Below, in pieces: positions 1 to 10,057 of a DNA stretch of 64,000 bases. Origin of the DNA: Caenorhabditis elegans. Lineage: Eukaryota; Nematoda; Chromadorea; Rhabditida; Rhabditidae. The DNA lies in the NCBI RefSeq assembly GCF_000002985.6, contig NC_003279.8, positions 13,888,001-13,952,000 of the forward strand. The letters are read 5' to 3'. The translations under genes were made by a program, and so were the position numbers. The notes under the pieces were generated by a model. That model was not told the DNA's origin and made no database searches. It saw only the letters and a program-made list of their open reading frames with translations. The first letter of the stretch is position 1. The number at the start of each line of letters is the position of its first letter.

Positions 1-626
1 AGGGAAGAGGAAGACCAGGTCGCTAAATTTCTCCCCTAGAGAAACTAAATTCTTCTATCTCGAAAAAAGAAACGTTATCCGGATGCTAAATAAGCTATCT
101 ATCCCTATTTTTTCCTGTGAAGACCCATGCGAAAAAAGTGGAAAAATGTTTTTGTAAGCGAACGCTACATTTGATACGATACTTGTACCATTACTTCTTT
201 TATTGCGAGTTTCTGATTACTAGTGTTGTTCACAAAAAATTTTTTAAAAGACCAGTACATCAGCAACAAATTTTATTTGAACTTTTGAAAAAAAAACATA
301 AAATATTAGTAGTGTATAAGGCTAGATTTCTCCCCCCAAGTCAGGGAGCTATATTTCTCCCCTGCCCCCACACTGCAAGGAAAGGAGGGGGAGAGGTGAG
401 TTCAGTTACGGTGATGCCCGAAAGCCGGGGTGCTAGATTTCTCCCCTAGGCCACTCACGAGAGAGAAAAGGGGGAAAGGCGGGAAGCCAAATTCTTCTAG
501 CAGATGAGAAAAGAAGGAGAGACGGTGGAAGGGTGAGATGTTGGATGCTAAATTCTTCTAGGAGGAAAAGAGGAAGGCCGGGACGCTAAATAAGCCCCCT
601 ATCCATATTTTTTCCAGTGAAGAGTT
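1..626. repeat. Repeat mosaic with 'ctagatttctcccctag' units
   Basis: This stretch has no convincing gene. It holds repeated phrases such as gctagatttctccc and ctaaattcttcta. Two diverged direct copies of a leader ending in ttttttcc(t/a)gtgaag occur near 80-122 and 580-622. Bases about 127-290 match the outer part of the left palindrome arm (about 2172-2330) in the same orientation, and about 309-355 match the stretch between the USP and PAZ fragments (about 5727-5770). The short open frames here look like chance frames in repeats. Confidence 0.6.
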
Positions 627-2159
627 GGCAAATACTCCCGATAGTACGTTCTCTAACTCTTACCACTCTAACTCTTACGCGTGCTCTAATGCTTACGTGA
701 TCTTATGCTTACAAAATATTGCTCGCATGCTTACGTGTCTCTTATACTGACAAACCGTATTCTCTGATGCATACACTTTTTCTCTTATACTGACAAAATT
801 CTCATTGTCCGTATAAGAGAATGCTCCCACTCATACAATTTTCTAAATTTTCTTTTTTTGTAAAAAAAAAAAATTTTTCACAGACATTTTCTAATAAATC
901 AACTTGGATAAGTATTCAAACCTGTTGTCTGATCAAAAAAATGTTTCATTATTTTCTTCTGAAAGATTATATTCCGAAAGAGGAAGAATTTTTGTATCAT
1001 AACCAGCAATAAATTATGTGCTCGGTTATCTGTCGTTCACATTTACTTCGACGTCTAATTTACTAGCGATTTCACTTTCTCTCGTTTACTGAAAAAGAGT
1101 TCATTTACTTCAAGGTCTAATTTACTCATTTTTTACTCTCAGTCATTTACTAAAAAATAGTTCATTTACTTTGAACTCAGATTTACTAACTTGCTGACAT
1201 TTTCTAGTTTACTAGTAGTATATGGACATTTTTCTGGCAAACACTCATTGACTACCTTCTCTTTGACTACCTTTGCTCATTGACTACCTTTTGCTCATTG
1301 ACTACCTTTGCTCATTGACTACCTTTTGCTCATTGACTACCTTTGCTCATTGACTACCTTTTGCTCATTGACTACCTTTGCTCATTGACTACCTTTTGCT
1401 CATTGACTACCTTTGCTCATTGACTACCTTTCGGATCATTGACTTTGTCATAAAAAATTTTTCCACGGAGATATCAGCATCCGAAGTGAGAGTGCGTTTT
1501 TTGAGCTTAGGGGTTCTACTAAACCTCAGGTTTTCGTCTGCAATCGTGTGCAGAACATCCAAACTAGAAAAAACTATAAACATTGCATTTTTCTGATCAA
1601 ATTTTGAAAAGTTTTCAAAAAAAAATTTTGGAAAATTTTATTACATAGAGGTAGTCAAAGAGCATTTGAAGGTAGTCAATGAGCATTTATACATCAGATC
1701 TCATCTCCATTTTTTCCGGAATTTCAGGAAATGAGAAAGAGCACGACCTTCTTAGACATCAAAAAGTAACATGTTATTGAAAATTCTGATTTTTCAGCGA
1801 AATTCTGATTTTTCAGCGTTCTAGACGACAAATAATACAGTAGACAGAATTCAAAATTTACAAATAATCGATAAAAATCATCGAAATGAGCTGAGTGGGA
1901 GAATTTGAAGTATAAGAGAAAAAGTGTATGCATCAAAGAATACGGTTTGTCAGTATAAGAGAAAATTTAGAAAATTGTATGAGTGGGAGCTTTTGAAGTA
2001 CTGCGAATTCTCTTATACGGACAATGAGCACTTTGTCAGTATAAGAGACACGTAAGCATGCGAGCAATATTTTGTAAGCATAAGATCACGTAAGCATTAG
2101 AGCACGCGTAAGAGTTAGAGTGGTAAGAGTTAGAGAACGTACTATTAGGAGTATTTGCC
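627..2159. mobile_element. Non-autonomous MULE-like transposon with 8-bp TSD
   Basis: The ends are inverted repeats. The left end begins ggcaaatactcc and the right end finishes ggagtatttgcc, and the inverted match runs inward well over 150 bp through ctctaactcttacc, taatgcttacgtgatc and cttatactgacaaa blocks. The element is flanked by a perfect 8-bp direct duplication, gaagagtt at 619-626 and 2160-2167. The interior is satellite-like: tttactt/tctaatttact units at about 1040-1220 and a ttgactacctttgctca array at about 1245-1435. No transposase frame is present. Eight to nine-base duplications and long inverted ends suit the Mutator or hAT superfamilies. The GGCAAA end is shared with the transposase-bearing element at 41368-48509, so I favour Mutator-like. 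Confidence 0.75.
1245..1440. repeat. 17-18 bp tandem array (ctcattgactaccttttg)
   Basis: About eleven alternating units of 17 and 18 bp (tttgctcattgactacc with an extra t in every second copy) lie inside the transposon at 627-2159. The core ttgactac also recurs in the tandem arrays at the ends of the large element at 41368-48509. Confidence 0.85.
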
Positions 2160-2341
2160 GAAGAGTTCTGCGAAAAAAGGGGAAAATGTTTTTGTAAGCG
2201 AACGCTACATTTGATACGGTACTTGTTATCCCATTACTTCTTTTATTGCAAGTTTCTGTTTATTAGTGTTGTTGTTCGCAAAAAAACCAGTACATCAGCA
2301 ACAATTTTTATTTGAACAAAAAAAGATAAAAATTAAACCAA

Positions 2342-2738
2342 TTAAATGAGCATAACAGTTACTACTTCAACAGGCAAACAGGTGCCGGGGTTGCGCAGCA
2401 CGTACACCAGCGGCCACTCGGGGCGGGTGAGCTCCGTTGCATGGCGTTGTCTGTACCAAGCGGCCACTGTAGTGCGCCGACGGGGTGGCCCGAACATCAA
2501 GTTGGCACTGAAAAAAGAACTGATTACGTGTTATTAGAAAAAAAAAAAGTGAAAAAAGTGAAAAAACTTACTCCTGCTGGTGGAGCCTAAGGATTCCTTG
2601 ATCGACCGTTCCGTTGAGGGTCAGAATCTCGACTCGGCCCAATCGGGCGAAGATCTCGTTGACTTCATTCCGGTCGCGGGTCTCCCATCCCGGTGCGTGG
2701 CGGTTGAGGAAGGTGGAGAGGGGGAGGTGGAAGTTCAT
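2342..2738 (-). pseudogene. Argonaute L1/PAZ fragment, left-arm copy
   Basis: This is the mirror image of the copy at 5853-6249. The exons are 2738-2572 and 2507-2342 on the minus strand, with a 64-bp intron. The spliced frame of 110 residues is identical to the right-arm copy. See that entry for the domain evidence. It covers only the linker-1/PAZ part of an Argonaute, with no MID or PIWI domain, so it cannot be a slicer. I class it as a gene fragment. Confidence 0.65.
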
Positions 2739-2809
2739 ATTAGAGAGTTGAAAAAATATCGCTAAAAAAATCCGTGGAAACAATGATTTTCTGTTTTCCT
2801 GACACCATC

Positions 2810-3316
2810 TTATATAGTGCAATATGGCTCCCTGACTTGGGGGGATAAATCCAGCCTTATACACTGGTATTCAACTGCAGTTTTCTGTTTGTAGTTACTG
2901 TTGGAAATATTGATCTTCTTATTGGCAGTGAAATCTTTGAAACTGCACAAGTTGTGCTCGATTCTGACGAAAAGGAATAGTGTCTCGCTGTTCACATGTC
3001 TTTGACTGATTATTGTTCTTGATTTGCAGGTTTCGCAATTTCTCCTGATCAGGTTCGTTCGGAAATACTCATAGCTTCTTGACTCGAATGTAGCCGCTTT
3101 GGGAAGGCTCAGTGTGAAGTTGGTTTGGTATGGATCGGTGGTGGTGTTCTGTTTCCTACAAGACTTGCATAGAACCAATGTTTTCTCCTTGACACTGACA
3201 ATGTTTTGTAGCGTTTCGTCTTCGCTGGTGAGGATCTGAAAAAATGAATAATCAATTTTAAAATGAATATTGAAAACGCTTACATTCAAAAGCTCTTCAA
3301 AAGCATCGTATCGAAT
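2810..3316 (-). pseudogene. USP deubiquitinase fragment, left-arm copy
   Basis: This is the exact mirror of the copy at 5275-5781. The exons are about 3316-3284 and 3235-2810. See the right-arm entry for the motifs. It lies upstream of the PAZ fragment on the same strand, separated by about 70 bp. Confidence 0.6.
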
Positions 3317-4274
3317 ATTGAAAAAAAAACGTAATATATAGAGGAGAAATAAGGAAGGGCGACCAACAGTCGCCCTGAATAAAACACAGAATGACTGGAT
3401 GACCATCGCTAGGTATGTCATCTAACCCTGCACATTCCCCTGAGAAAGCTCCGCCCATTTTCAGGCAATGCACATCTCCACCCACATTTACTACGTCAAA
3501 ACAATGACAATTGAATGACGAACTGTGTATTATGAAGAGGTCCTTACTAGCAATATTTGAAAAAAAGTTTCCGTTTCAAACACAGGTTATATAAATATAG
3601 TTTCAATATTTGACAATGAGATATAGATAATAAATTAGGTAAATTTAAAAAATGAAACTTACAGTTACAATAAAACAATATTTTCGCTTGAATTATTATG
3701 TTCTGGTGTTTTCTTTAAAAAATTTATTACGAAGATGTGTTAAAAACTGTACTGTTTCACATTTGCTATAATAGTAATACGTTGAAAAGTTCTTTGATAA
3801 ATGCTTGCTATGTATTGCGGAAAAAAATTTTCGACCAAAAAACGAAACAATCGAATTTCTCCAAAAAACCAACAAAAAACAAACAAATTTTCTATTTTTT
3901 CCAATTTGTACCGCATCTGAGTTGATAATGCTGGAATTGGAAACAGGTTCTACTTGTTCCTGAAATAAAAAAAATTAGTTTGGTAGTGGTCCACTGATGG
4001 AAAATAAACTCGGTCTCTGAAAAAACTGACCGAAAAAAAATTTGCTGTTTTAATTTGTTTTTGTATTTCCGTATTCGAAATGAAATTCATAACGAAATTC
4101 ATAAACGGACCTAGATATACCATCCCAGCCGCGCTACAGGGGTTTTTGTCTTGAATTCCAATTTCAACAGGCATATGACTGCACTTTTTTGCAAAAAAAA
4201 AATTTTGGAATTTTGGCAGAATTTTCATAAAAATGGATTGCTAATTTTTTTTTAGGATTATGGAGTACGATTCT

Positions 4275-4316
4275 GGGTCTAGAAATTCGATTTGGGCCCC
4301 GTTAGAGGCGATTTGG
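4275..4316. other. Palindrome spacer / hairpin loop
   Basis: The 42 bp between the arms begins gggtctagaaattcg and ends gcgatttgg. It is the only sequence in the palindrome that is not self-complementary over a long distance. Short spacers are expected when a palindrome forms by template switching or hairpin repair. Confidence 0.85.
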
Positions 4317-5274
4317 AGAATCGTACTCCATAATCCTAAAAAAAAATTAGCAATCCATTTTTATGAAAATTCTGCCAAAATTCCAAAATTTTTTTTTTGC
4401 AAAAAAGTGCAGTCATATGCCTGTTGAAATTGGAATTCAAGACAAAAACCCCTGTAGCGCGGCTGGGATGGTATATCTAGGTCCGTTTATGAATTTCGTT
4501 ATGAATTTCATTTCGAATACGGAAATACAAAAACAAATTAAAACAGCAAATTTTTTTTCGGTCAGTTTTTTCAGAGACCGAGTTTATTTTCCATCAGTGG
4601 ACCACTACCAAACTAATTTTTTTTATTTCAGGAACAAGTAGAACCTGTTTCCAATTCCAGCATTATCAACTCAGATGCGGTACAAATTGGAAAAAATAGA
4701 AAATTTGTTTGTTTTTTGTTGGTTTTTTGGAGAAATTCGATTGTTTCGTTTTTTGGTCGAAAATTTTTTTCCGCAATACATAGCAAGCATTTATCAAAGA
4801 ACTTTTCAACGTATTACTATTATAGCAAATGTGAAACAGTACAGTTTTTAACACATCTTCGTAATAAATTTTTTAAAGAAAACACCAGAACATAATAATT
4901 CAAGCGAAAATATTGTTTTATTGTAACTGTAAGTTTCATTTTTTAAATTTACCTAATTTATTATCTATATCTCATTGTCAAATATTGAAACTATATTTAT
5001 ATAACCTGTGTTTGAAACGGAAACTTTTTTTCAAATATTGCTAGTAAGGACCTCTTCATAATACACAGTTCGTCATTCAATTGTCATTGTTTTGACGTAG
5101 TAAATGTGGGTGGAGATGTGCATTGCCTGAAAATGGGCGGAGCTTTCTCAGGGGAATGTGCAGGGTTAGATGACATACCTAGCGATGGTCATCCAGTCAT
5201 TCTGTGTTTTATTCAGGGCGACTGTTGGTCGCCCTTCCTTATTTCTCCTCTATATATTACGTTTTTTTTTCAAT

Positions 5275-5781
5275 ATTCGATACGATGCTTTTGAAGAGCT
5301 TTTGAATGTAAGCGTTTTCAATATTCATTTTAAAATTGATTATTCATTTTTTCAGATCCTCACCAGCGAAGACGAAACGCTACAAAACATTGTCAGTGTC
5401 AAGGAGAAAACATTGGTTCTATGCAAGTCTTGTAGGAAACAGAACACCACCACCGATCCATACCAAACCAACTTCACACTGAGCCTTCCCAAAGCGGCTA
5501 CATTCGAGTCAAGAAGCTATGAGTATTTCCGAACGAACCTGATCAGGAGAAATTGCGAAACCTGCAAATCAAGAACAATAATCAGTCAAAGACATGTGAA
5601 CAGCGAGACACTATTCCTTTTCGTCAGAATCGAGCACAACTTGTGCAGTTTCAAAGATTTCACTGCCAATAAGAAGATCAATATTTCCAACAGTAACTAC
5701 AAACAGAAAACTGCAGTTGAATACCAGTGTATAAGGCTGGATTTATCCCCCCAAGTCAGGGAGCCATATTGCACTATATAA
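5275..5781 (+). pseudogene. USP deubiquitinase (UCH domain) fragment, right-arm copy
   Basis: Two exons can be read: about 5275-5307, then 5356-5781, joined in phase by a 48-bp intron. The first ends YDAFEELLN, resembling the Q-box of ubiquitin-specific proteases (usually QDAHEFL). The second carries two CxxC pairs, LCKSC and CETC, with TLSLPKA between them, which is the spacing of the USP zinc-binding fingers. It then runs into a hydrophobic ETLFLFVRIEH strand where active USPs have a VLIIHLKRF-like strand. The catalytic Cys box and His box are both absent and the 3' end runs into repeat DNA (LSPQVREPYC), so this cannot be an active protease. It is not a recent copy of usp-3 in this window because the residues differ widely. 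Confidence 0.65.
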
Positions 5782-5852
5782 GATGGTGTCAGGAAAACAG
5801 AAAATCATTGTTTCCACGGATTTTTTTAGCGATATTTTTTCAACTCTCTAAT

Positions 5853-6249
5853 ATGAACTTCCACCTCCCCCTCTCCACCTTCCTCAACCGCCACGCACCG
5901 GGATGGGAGACCCGCGACCGGAATGAAGTCAACGAGATCTTCGCCCGATTGGGCCGAGTCGAGATTCTGACCCTCAACGGAACGGTCGATCAAGGAATCC
6001 TTAGGCTCCACCAGCAGGAGTAAGTTTTTTCACTTTTTTCACTTTTTTTTTTTCTAATAACACGTAATCAGTTCTTTTTTCAGTGCCAACTTGATGTTCG
6101 GGCCACCCCGTCGGCGCACTACAGTGGCCGCTTGGTACAGACAACGCCATGCAACGGAGCTCACCCGCCCCGAGTGGCCGCTGGTGTACGTGCTGCGCAA
6201 CCCCGGCACCTGTTTGCCTGTTGAAGTAGTAACTGTTATGCTCATTTAA
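5853..6249 (+). pseudogene. Argonaute L1/PAZ fragment, right-arm copy
   Basis: Exons 5853-6019 and 6084-6249 splice in phase (CAG GA|gtaagt, ttttttcag|T) to give 110 residues. The C-terminal part contains TVAAWYRQRHATEL, then PLVYVL, then CLPVEVVTV. This order matches the end of a PAZ domain in Argonautes (TVxxYFxxRHxxxL, PxLPCLxVG, LPxEVCxI). The middle EIFARLGRVEILTLNG fits the first PAZ strands, and NFHLPLSTFL fits the linker before PAZ. The frame stays open upstream of the chosen ATG back to a possible acceptor near 5829. That suggests an exon lifted from a larger Argonaute gene. No N, MID or PIWI domain follows. Codons are GC-rich compared with the AT-rich surroundings. The PAZ call is by eye and should be tested with a profile search. 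Confidence 0.7.
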
Positions 6250-6431
6250 TTGGTTTAATTTTTATCTTTTTTTGTTCAAATAAAAATTGTTGCTGATGTA
6301 CTGGTTTTTTTGCGAACAACAACACTAATAAACAGAAACTTGCAATAAAAGAAGTAATGGGATAACAAGTACCGTATCAAATGTAGTGATCGCGAATAAA
6401 AACATTTTCCCCTTTTTTCACAGAACTCTTC

Positions 6432-6845
6432 TTGTCTTGTCTTGTCTTGAATTCCAATTTCCACAGGTATATACAGGCACAAAAAAAGAAAAATAAAAAT
6501 TTTGGATTTTTGGGGGAATTGATATGATAAAAAATTGCTAATTTTTTTTAAATATGAGAAGTAAATTTCTGGACCTAGATATTCCATCCCAGCCGCGCTA
6601 CAGGGGTTTTTGTCTTGAATTCCAATTTCAACAGGTATATACAGGCACAAAAAAACAAAAATAAAAATTTTAGAATTTTGGGGCAATTGATATGGTAAAA
6701 AATTGCTAATTTTTTTTTATGACGATGGGTAAGTTTTTGGACCTGGAAATTAAATTTCAGCCGCGCTACAGGGGTTTTTGTCTTGAATTCATTTTTTTTA
6801 CATACATATGACTGCACTTTTTTGCAAAAAAAAATTTTGGAATTT
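6432..6845. repeat. Dispersed ~155-bp repeat, three tandem copies
   Basis: Three head-to-tail copies share ccgcgctacaggggttttt, gtcttgaattcc and aattttgg...gataaaaaattgctaa. The first copy starts in a cttgt microsatellite at 6431-6448. Single copies sit in each palindrome arm near the centre (about 4095-4250 and 4340-4495). Diverged copies occur at about 37845-38430. Confidence 0.8.
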
Positions 6846-7211
6846 CGATGAACTCATCCCTCCCCCTCCCACTCCCACTCCCCCGCTCAAGCGTTTACCG
6901 ACTGAACCAGGGAGGATGAGTGAAGCATAGCTCCTCGGTGTGTGTAAAAAGAATGCGCTCAGCTGGTGAGAGTTTCAGTTCCATCAGATATCATTGTCTG
7001 ATTGAATGGAAAATGTTGAAGTGGTTTGTGAAGCAATATAGCAAGTATTTTTACAATCCTAGGAGTTTTAATAAAAGTTTATATTGATTGTTCTAAAATT
7101 TTATCGATCTCACCAAAACTTCAACGACTTTCGGACTTTATCGACTTTTTTTTAGAAAAAAACGTAGAATATTTATTACCAGCAGAAAATTCAAAAAAAC
7201 TGGCAAAAACC

Positions 7212-7375
7212 TGAATACCCCCGCGGGGACTCGAACCTGTGGCTTTTTCTAATTTTTGCTCCAATGCTGAGCCTCTTACTCACTGCGCCATGCGTGCGCC
7301 TTTGTGCGGTGGCGCAGTCGGTAAGTGGGATGGCTTCGGAGCAAAAATGCGAAAAATGTCACAAGTTCGAGTATA
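7212..7375. repeat. Divergent pair of tRNA-like units
   Basis: On the minus strand (about 7300-7212) an A-box-like TGGCGCAGTGAGTAAG is followed by a B-box GGTTCGAGTCC. On the plus strand (about 7304-7375) TGGCGCAGTCGGTAAG is followed by a degraded AAGTTCGAGTA. The two units are about 10 bp apart and point away from each other. They are probably pol III-derived repeats, not functional tRNAs, because the stems do not fold cleanly. Confidence 0.5.
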
Positions 7376-9409
7376 TTCAAGTTTTCGATAGCGCTGATTG
7401 GACTCAGAATTCTTGAAAACCTACGCCAAACTCGGTTTTTCAGAAAATTGCACGGGAAAAGTCGATACTTCCAGATATAAATTTATCCTTTTTTTGAATT
7501 TTTTGTTGAAATAAATATTATACGTTCATATTAAAAAAAATCTTCAACTAATTTTTTGTGTGCATATGACTGCACTTTTTTACAAAAAATTATTAGACGC
7601 ACTATTAGACGCACTGTATTAAAAATGAAAAAAGTTTTTTTAAAACCCTGTTTTTTCAAATTAAGTCAAAAATGCTATTTTGAAAAAAAGCCCCTATAGT
7701 TATTGTTTTTTTGCGCGTAAAAACTGCAAAAATTCCATATTTCAAACATTTTCATACAATTCGCTAAAAAAGGTTTAAAAAATCCGAAAAAAAAATTTTT
7801 CCACAAAATTAACCAAATTTATTTTCCAGGTTATTCGTACGATGACTACATTGCCAAATTTTCAACGACCTGGCAATGTCGGATTCAGATAAAGCTTTTT
7901 TGAAGTTTTAAAATGATTTATTTTTATTTTTATTTTTAAATTTTTTTCTTTAGGCACATATATTAGGTCAGTCAATAAGTTTTGTCGTTTTTTCTCAATT
8001 TTGATTATTTCTTAGATATTTTTTTGTGGTTATATAGAAAACTGTTAGTAATGATAAGCCCAACAATATCAGGCATATCGGGCTACTTCCAGATATTTTA
8101 AATCTCAGAACTGTGACGACGAAAAAAAAATATTTTTTTCGATTTTTTTTATTTTTTGGCGAAATGTAAAACTTTATATGCCCTGATGTATTAGACAATT
8201 AGTTAAATAAAAATCTGCAGTTTAAGTCCCATGCGTTGCTTTTTGGTGGCGCTACATTCATACAAATGACCAAAAATGCTTGCAAAAATGACTTTTTAAA
8301 CTTTGAAGGACGCTAACTTCCGCAACGTGCACGATACCAAAAAGTAATAAATTACAACATTAATGAGCACATCAATTACTACATTTTATTAGTTTACCAT
8401 TTTTTCCTATCTTTACTCGCTGCTAAGTTACAGTAAGTTGAAACAAACTAAGTGCAAGTTTCAAAAAACACCCTTTTTTCCAGATTTTTGCCTGTATCTC
8501 CGAAACCAGTTGTTTAACAAAAATTTTGTCAACAAACGAAACATTTACCTTTTAATTTTACGCATTTTCGTAGTTGAAAATTTTGTCATCATATAAGTGT
8601 TGGCAAAGATATGAGACAATTAAGCGAGCTCGTCCAAGTTTGTGAAAATTTTCGAAAATCATCGTGAAAAATTTCGTTAAAAAAATTTTCAGAGAAAAAG
8701 GCCTAAACATTTTTGAATATGAATAAGTAACTTTTAGGGTCAAAAATCGTTATTAGAAATTCCTGCCAAAATTCCTGCCAGAACTTCTTGCCCTTTTTCT
8801 ATAGGCCCTAAAAACTGTCATTTCGCACCTAAAACTCCCTCGTCTAATGACCGGGTTCTCCAACACATTACCTTCTCACTTTCGCCGTAAAAATGCTAAA
8901 TGCGAACTCTTTTACTTATTCCTCATTTCTCATTTCTCACATTCTTCTTACTTTTTGTTCTTTTTTTGTGACTTCCAGATGTTCAACTTCTCCCTACCTC
9001 CAGTTCTATAACATTTTCATAGAAAAAGAAAAAGTATATGTATTTTTTGCTATTCCCCCCTCGCCTTGCTCCAGAGAGCTTCTGCTGACCGGAAATGGTC
9101 ATTTTAGGGTGTGCACCTGGTCTGTCTCTCTCTTCTACACAACCCCTCCTCACCTCTATTACTTTTGAGAGGGTCCGTGCTCTGCCGACATCACATTCAC
9201 CACCACCACTAAAGTTGGAAAAAATCACTTTTTTTTGGAGATTTATTATTCTTTTTATAGAAGCCTTTTTGTGGGCGGAGCCTACTTAGGGGCGGAGACT
9301 AAAATTCAAATTTTCCTGATAAAACTGTTTGGCGGGAATTCAATTTTCTGAGAATTTTTTTTTTTCAAAAAACTTTAGTGTTTCATACTTTTTTGTGGGC
9401 GGAGCCTAA

Positions 9410-10057
9410 CAAGGGAAGTCGAAAAACTGAACCCCGGACTTTGACATGCCATAGTAATTTTTCGATAAAAGAGTGAAAATAATGATCTCTCCAAAAAATT
9501 TAGCTGCCCCGGTCCAGGTTCAGCAAAGTTATGACGTTTTGAAAGTGGCTAGACAACCTTTTTAAAAAAATTTTTAAAATTTCAAAAAAAAAACTTTTTT
9601 TCTGAAAAGTGGAAAAAATATTTGCAAATAATTGAACTCAGTGAAAAACATATGCCATGAAAGTTTTAGCTCATAACTCTCAAGAAAACCCATAAATTAA
9701 CCTACAAGAAAAAGTAATTTTTGGAATTTTGCTCAAGATATGTAGATCAAGCAATGTGGTTTTTTGTCCGTGGGAAGAAAAAATGTGCATGATATATGTT
9801 TTTTACATTTTTGGATAAGTTACAATAGTTTTTATCAATTTTTGGAAAAAAAATTTTTTTTGAAAATTTGAGTTTTTTTTGCTAGGGTTTTGCTAGGGTC
9901 AAGGAATTTTTTTCGGCACTTTCAAAACGTCATAACTTTGCTAAACCTGGACCGGGGCAGCTAAATTTTTTGGAGGGATCATTATTTTCACTCTTTTATC
10001 AAAAAAATACTATGTCATGCCAAAGTCCGGGGTTCAGTTTTTCGACTTCCCTTGTAA
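9410..10057. mobile_element. Foldback MITE upstream of trp-4
   Basis: The arms at about 9410-9550 and 9905-10057 are inverted copies. Left aagggaagtcgaaaaactga matches right ttcgacttccctt. Further in, cccggtccaggttcagcaaa pairs with tttgctaaacctggaccggg. It interrupts the gtgggcggagcctaa repeat. There is no coding content. Confidence 0.75.

Larger units (their letters stand above)
2160..6431. repeat. 4.27-kb near-perfect palindrome
   Basis: Left arm 2160-4274 and right arm 4317-6431 are reverse complements around a 42-bp spacer (4275-4316). Paired positions sum to 8591. All mirrored reading frames I compared give identical translations in both arms. The only differences I noticed are one base near 2171 and a block of about 13 bp at 2193-2205 versus 6386-6398. 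Each arm holds a USP-protease fragment and an Argonaute PAZ fragment, pointing outward from the centre. Such a structure can arise by inverted duplication at a hairpin-capped break. An assembly fold-back artefact must be excluded. Confidence 0.9.

Noticed and set aside
3950..4641. Mirrored 92-residue frames near the palindrome centre
   Set aside because: They read through a dispersed non-coding repeat also found at 6432-6845 and 38160-38430, and show no protein features.
8893..9289. Candidate small genes upstream of trp-4
   Set aside because: Overlapping short frames on both strands have no domain, signal peptide or splice support.
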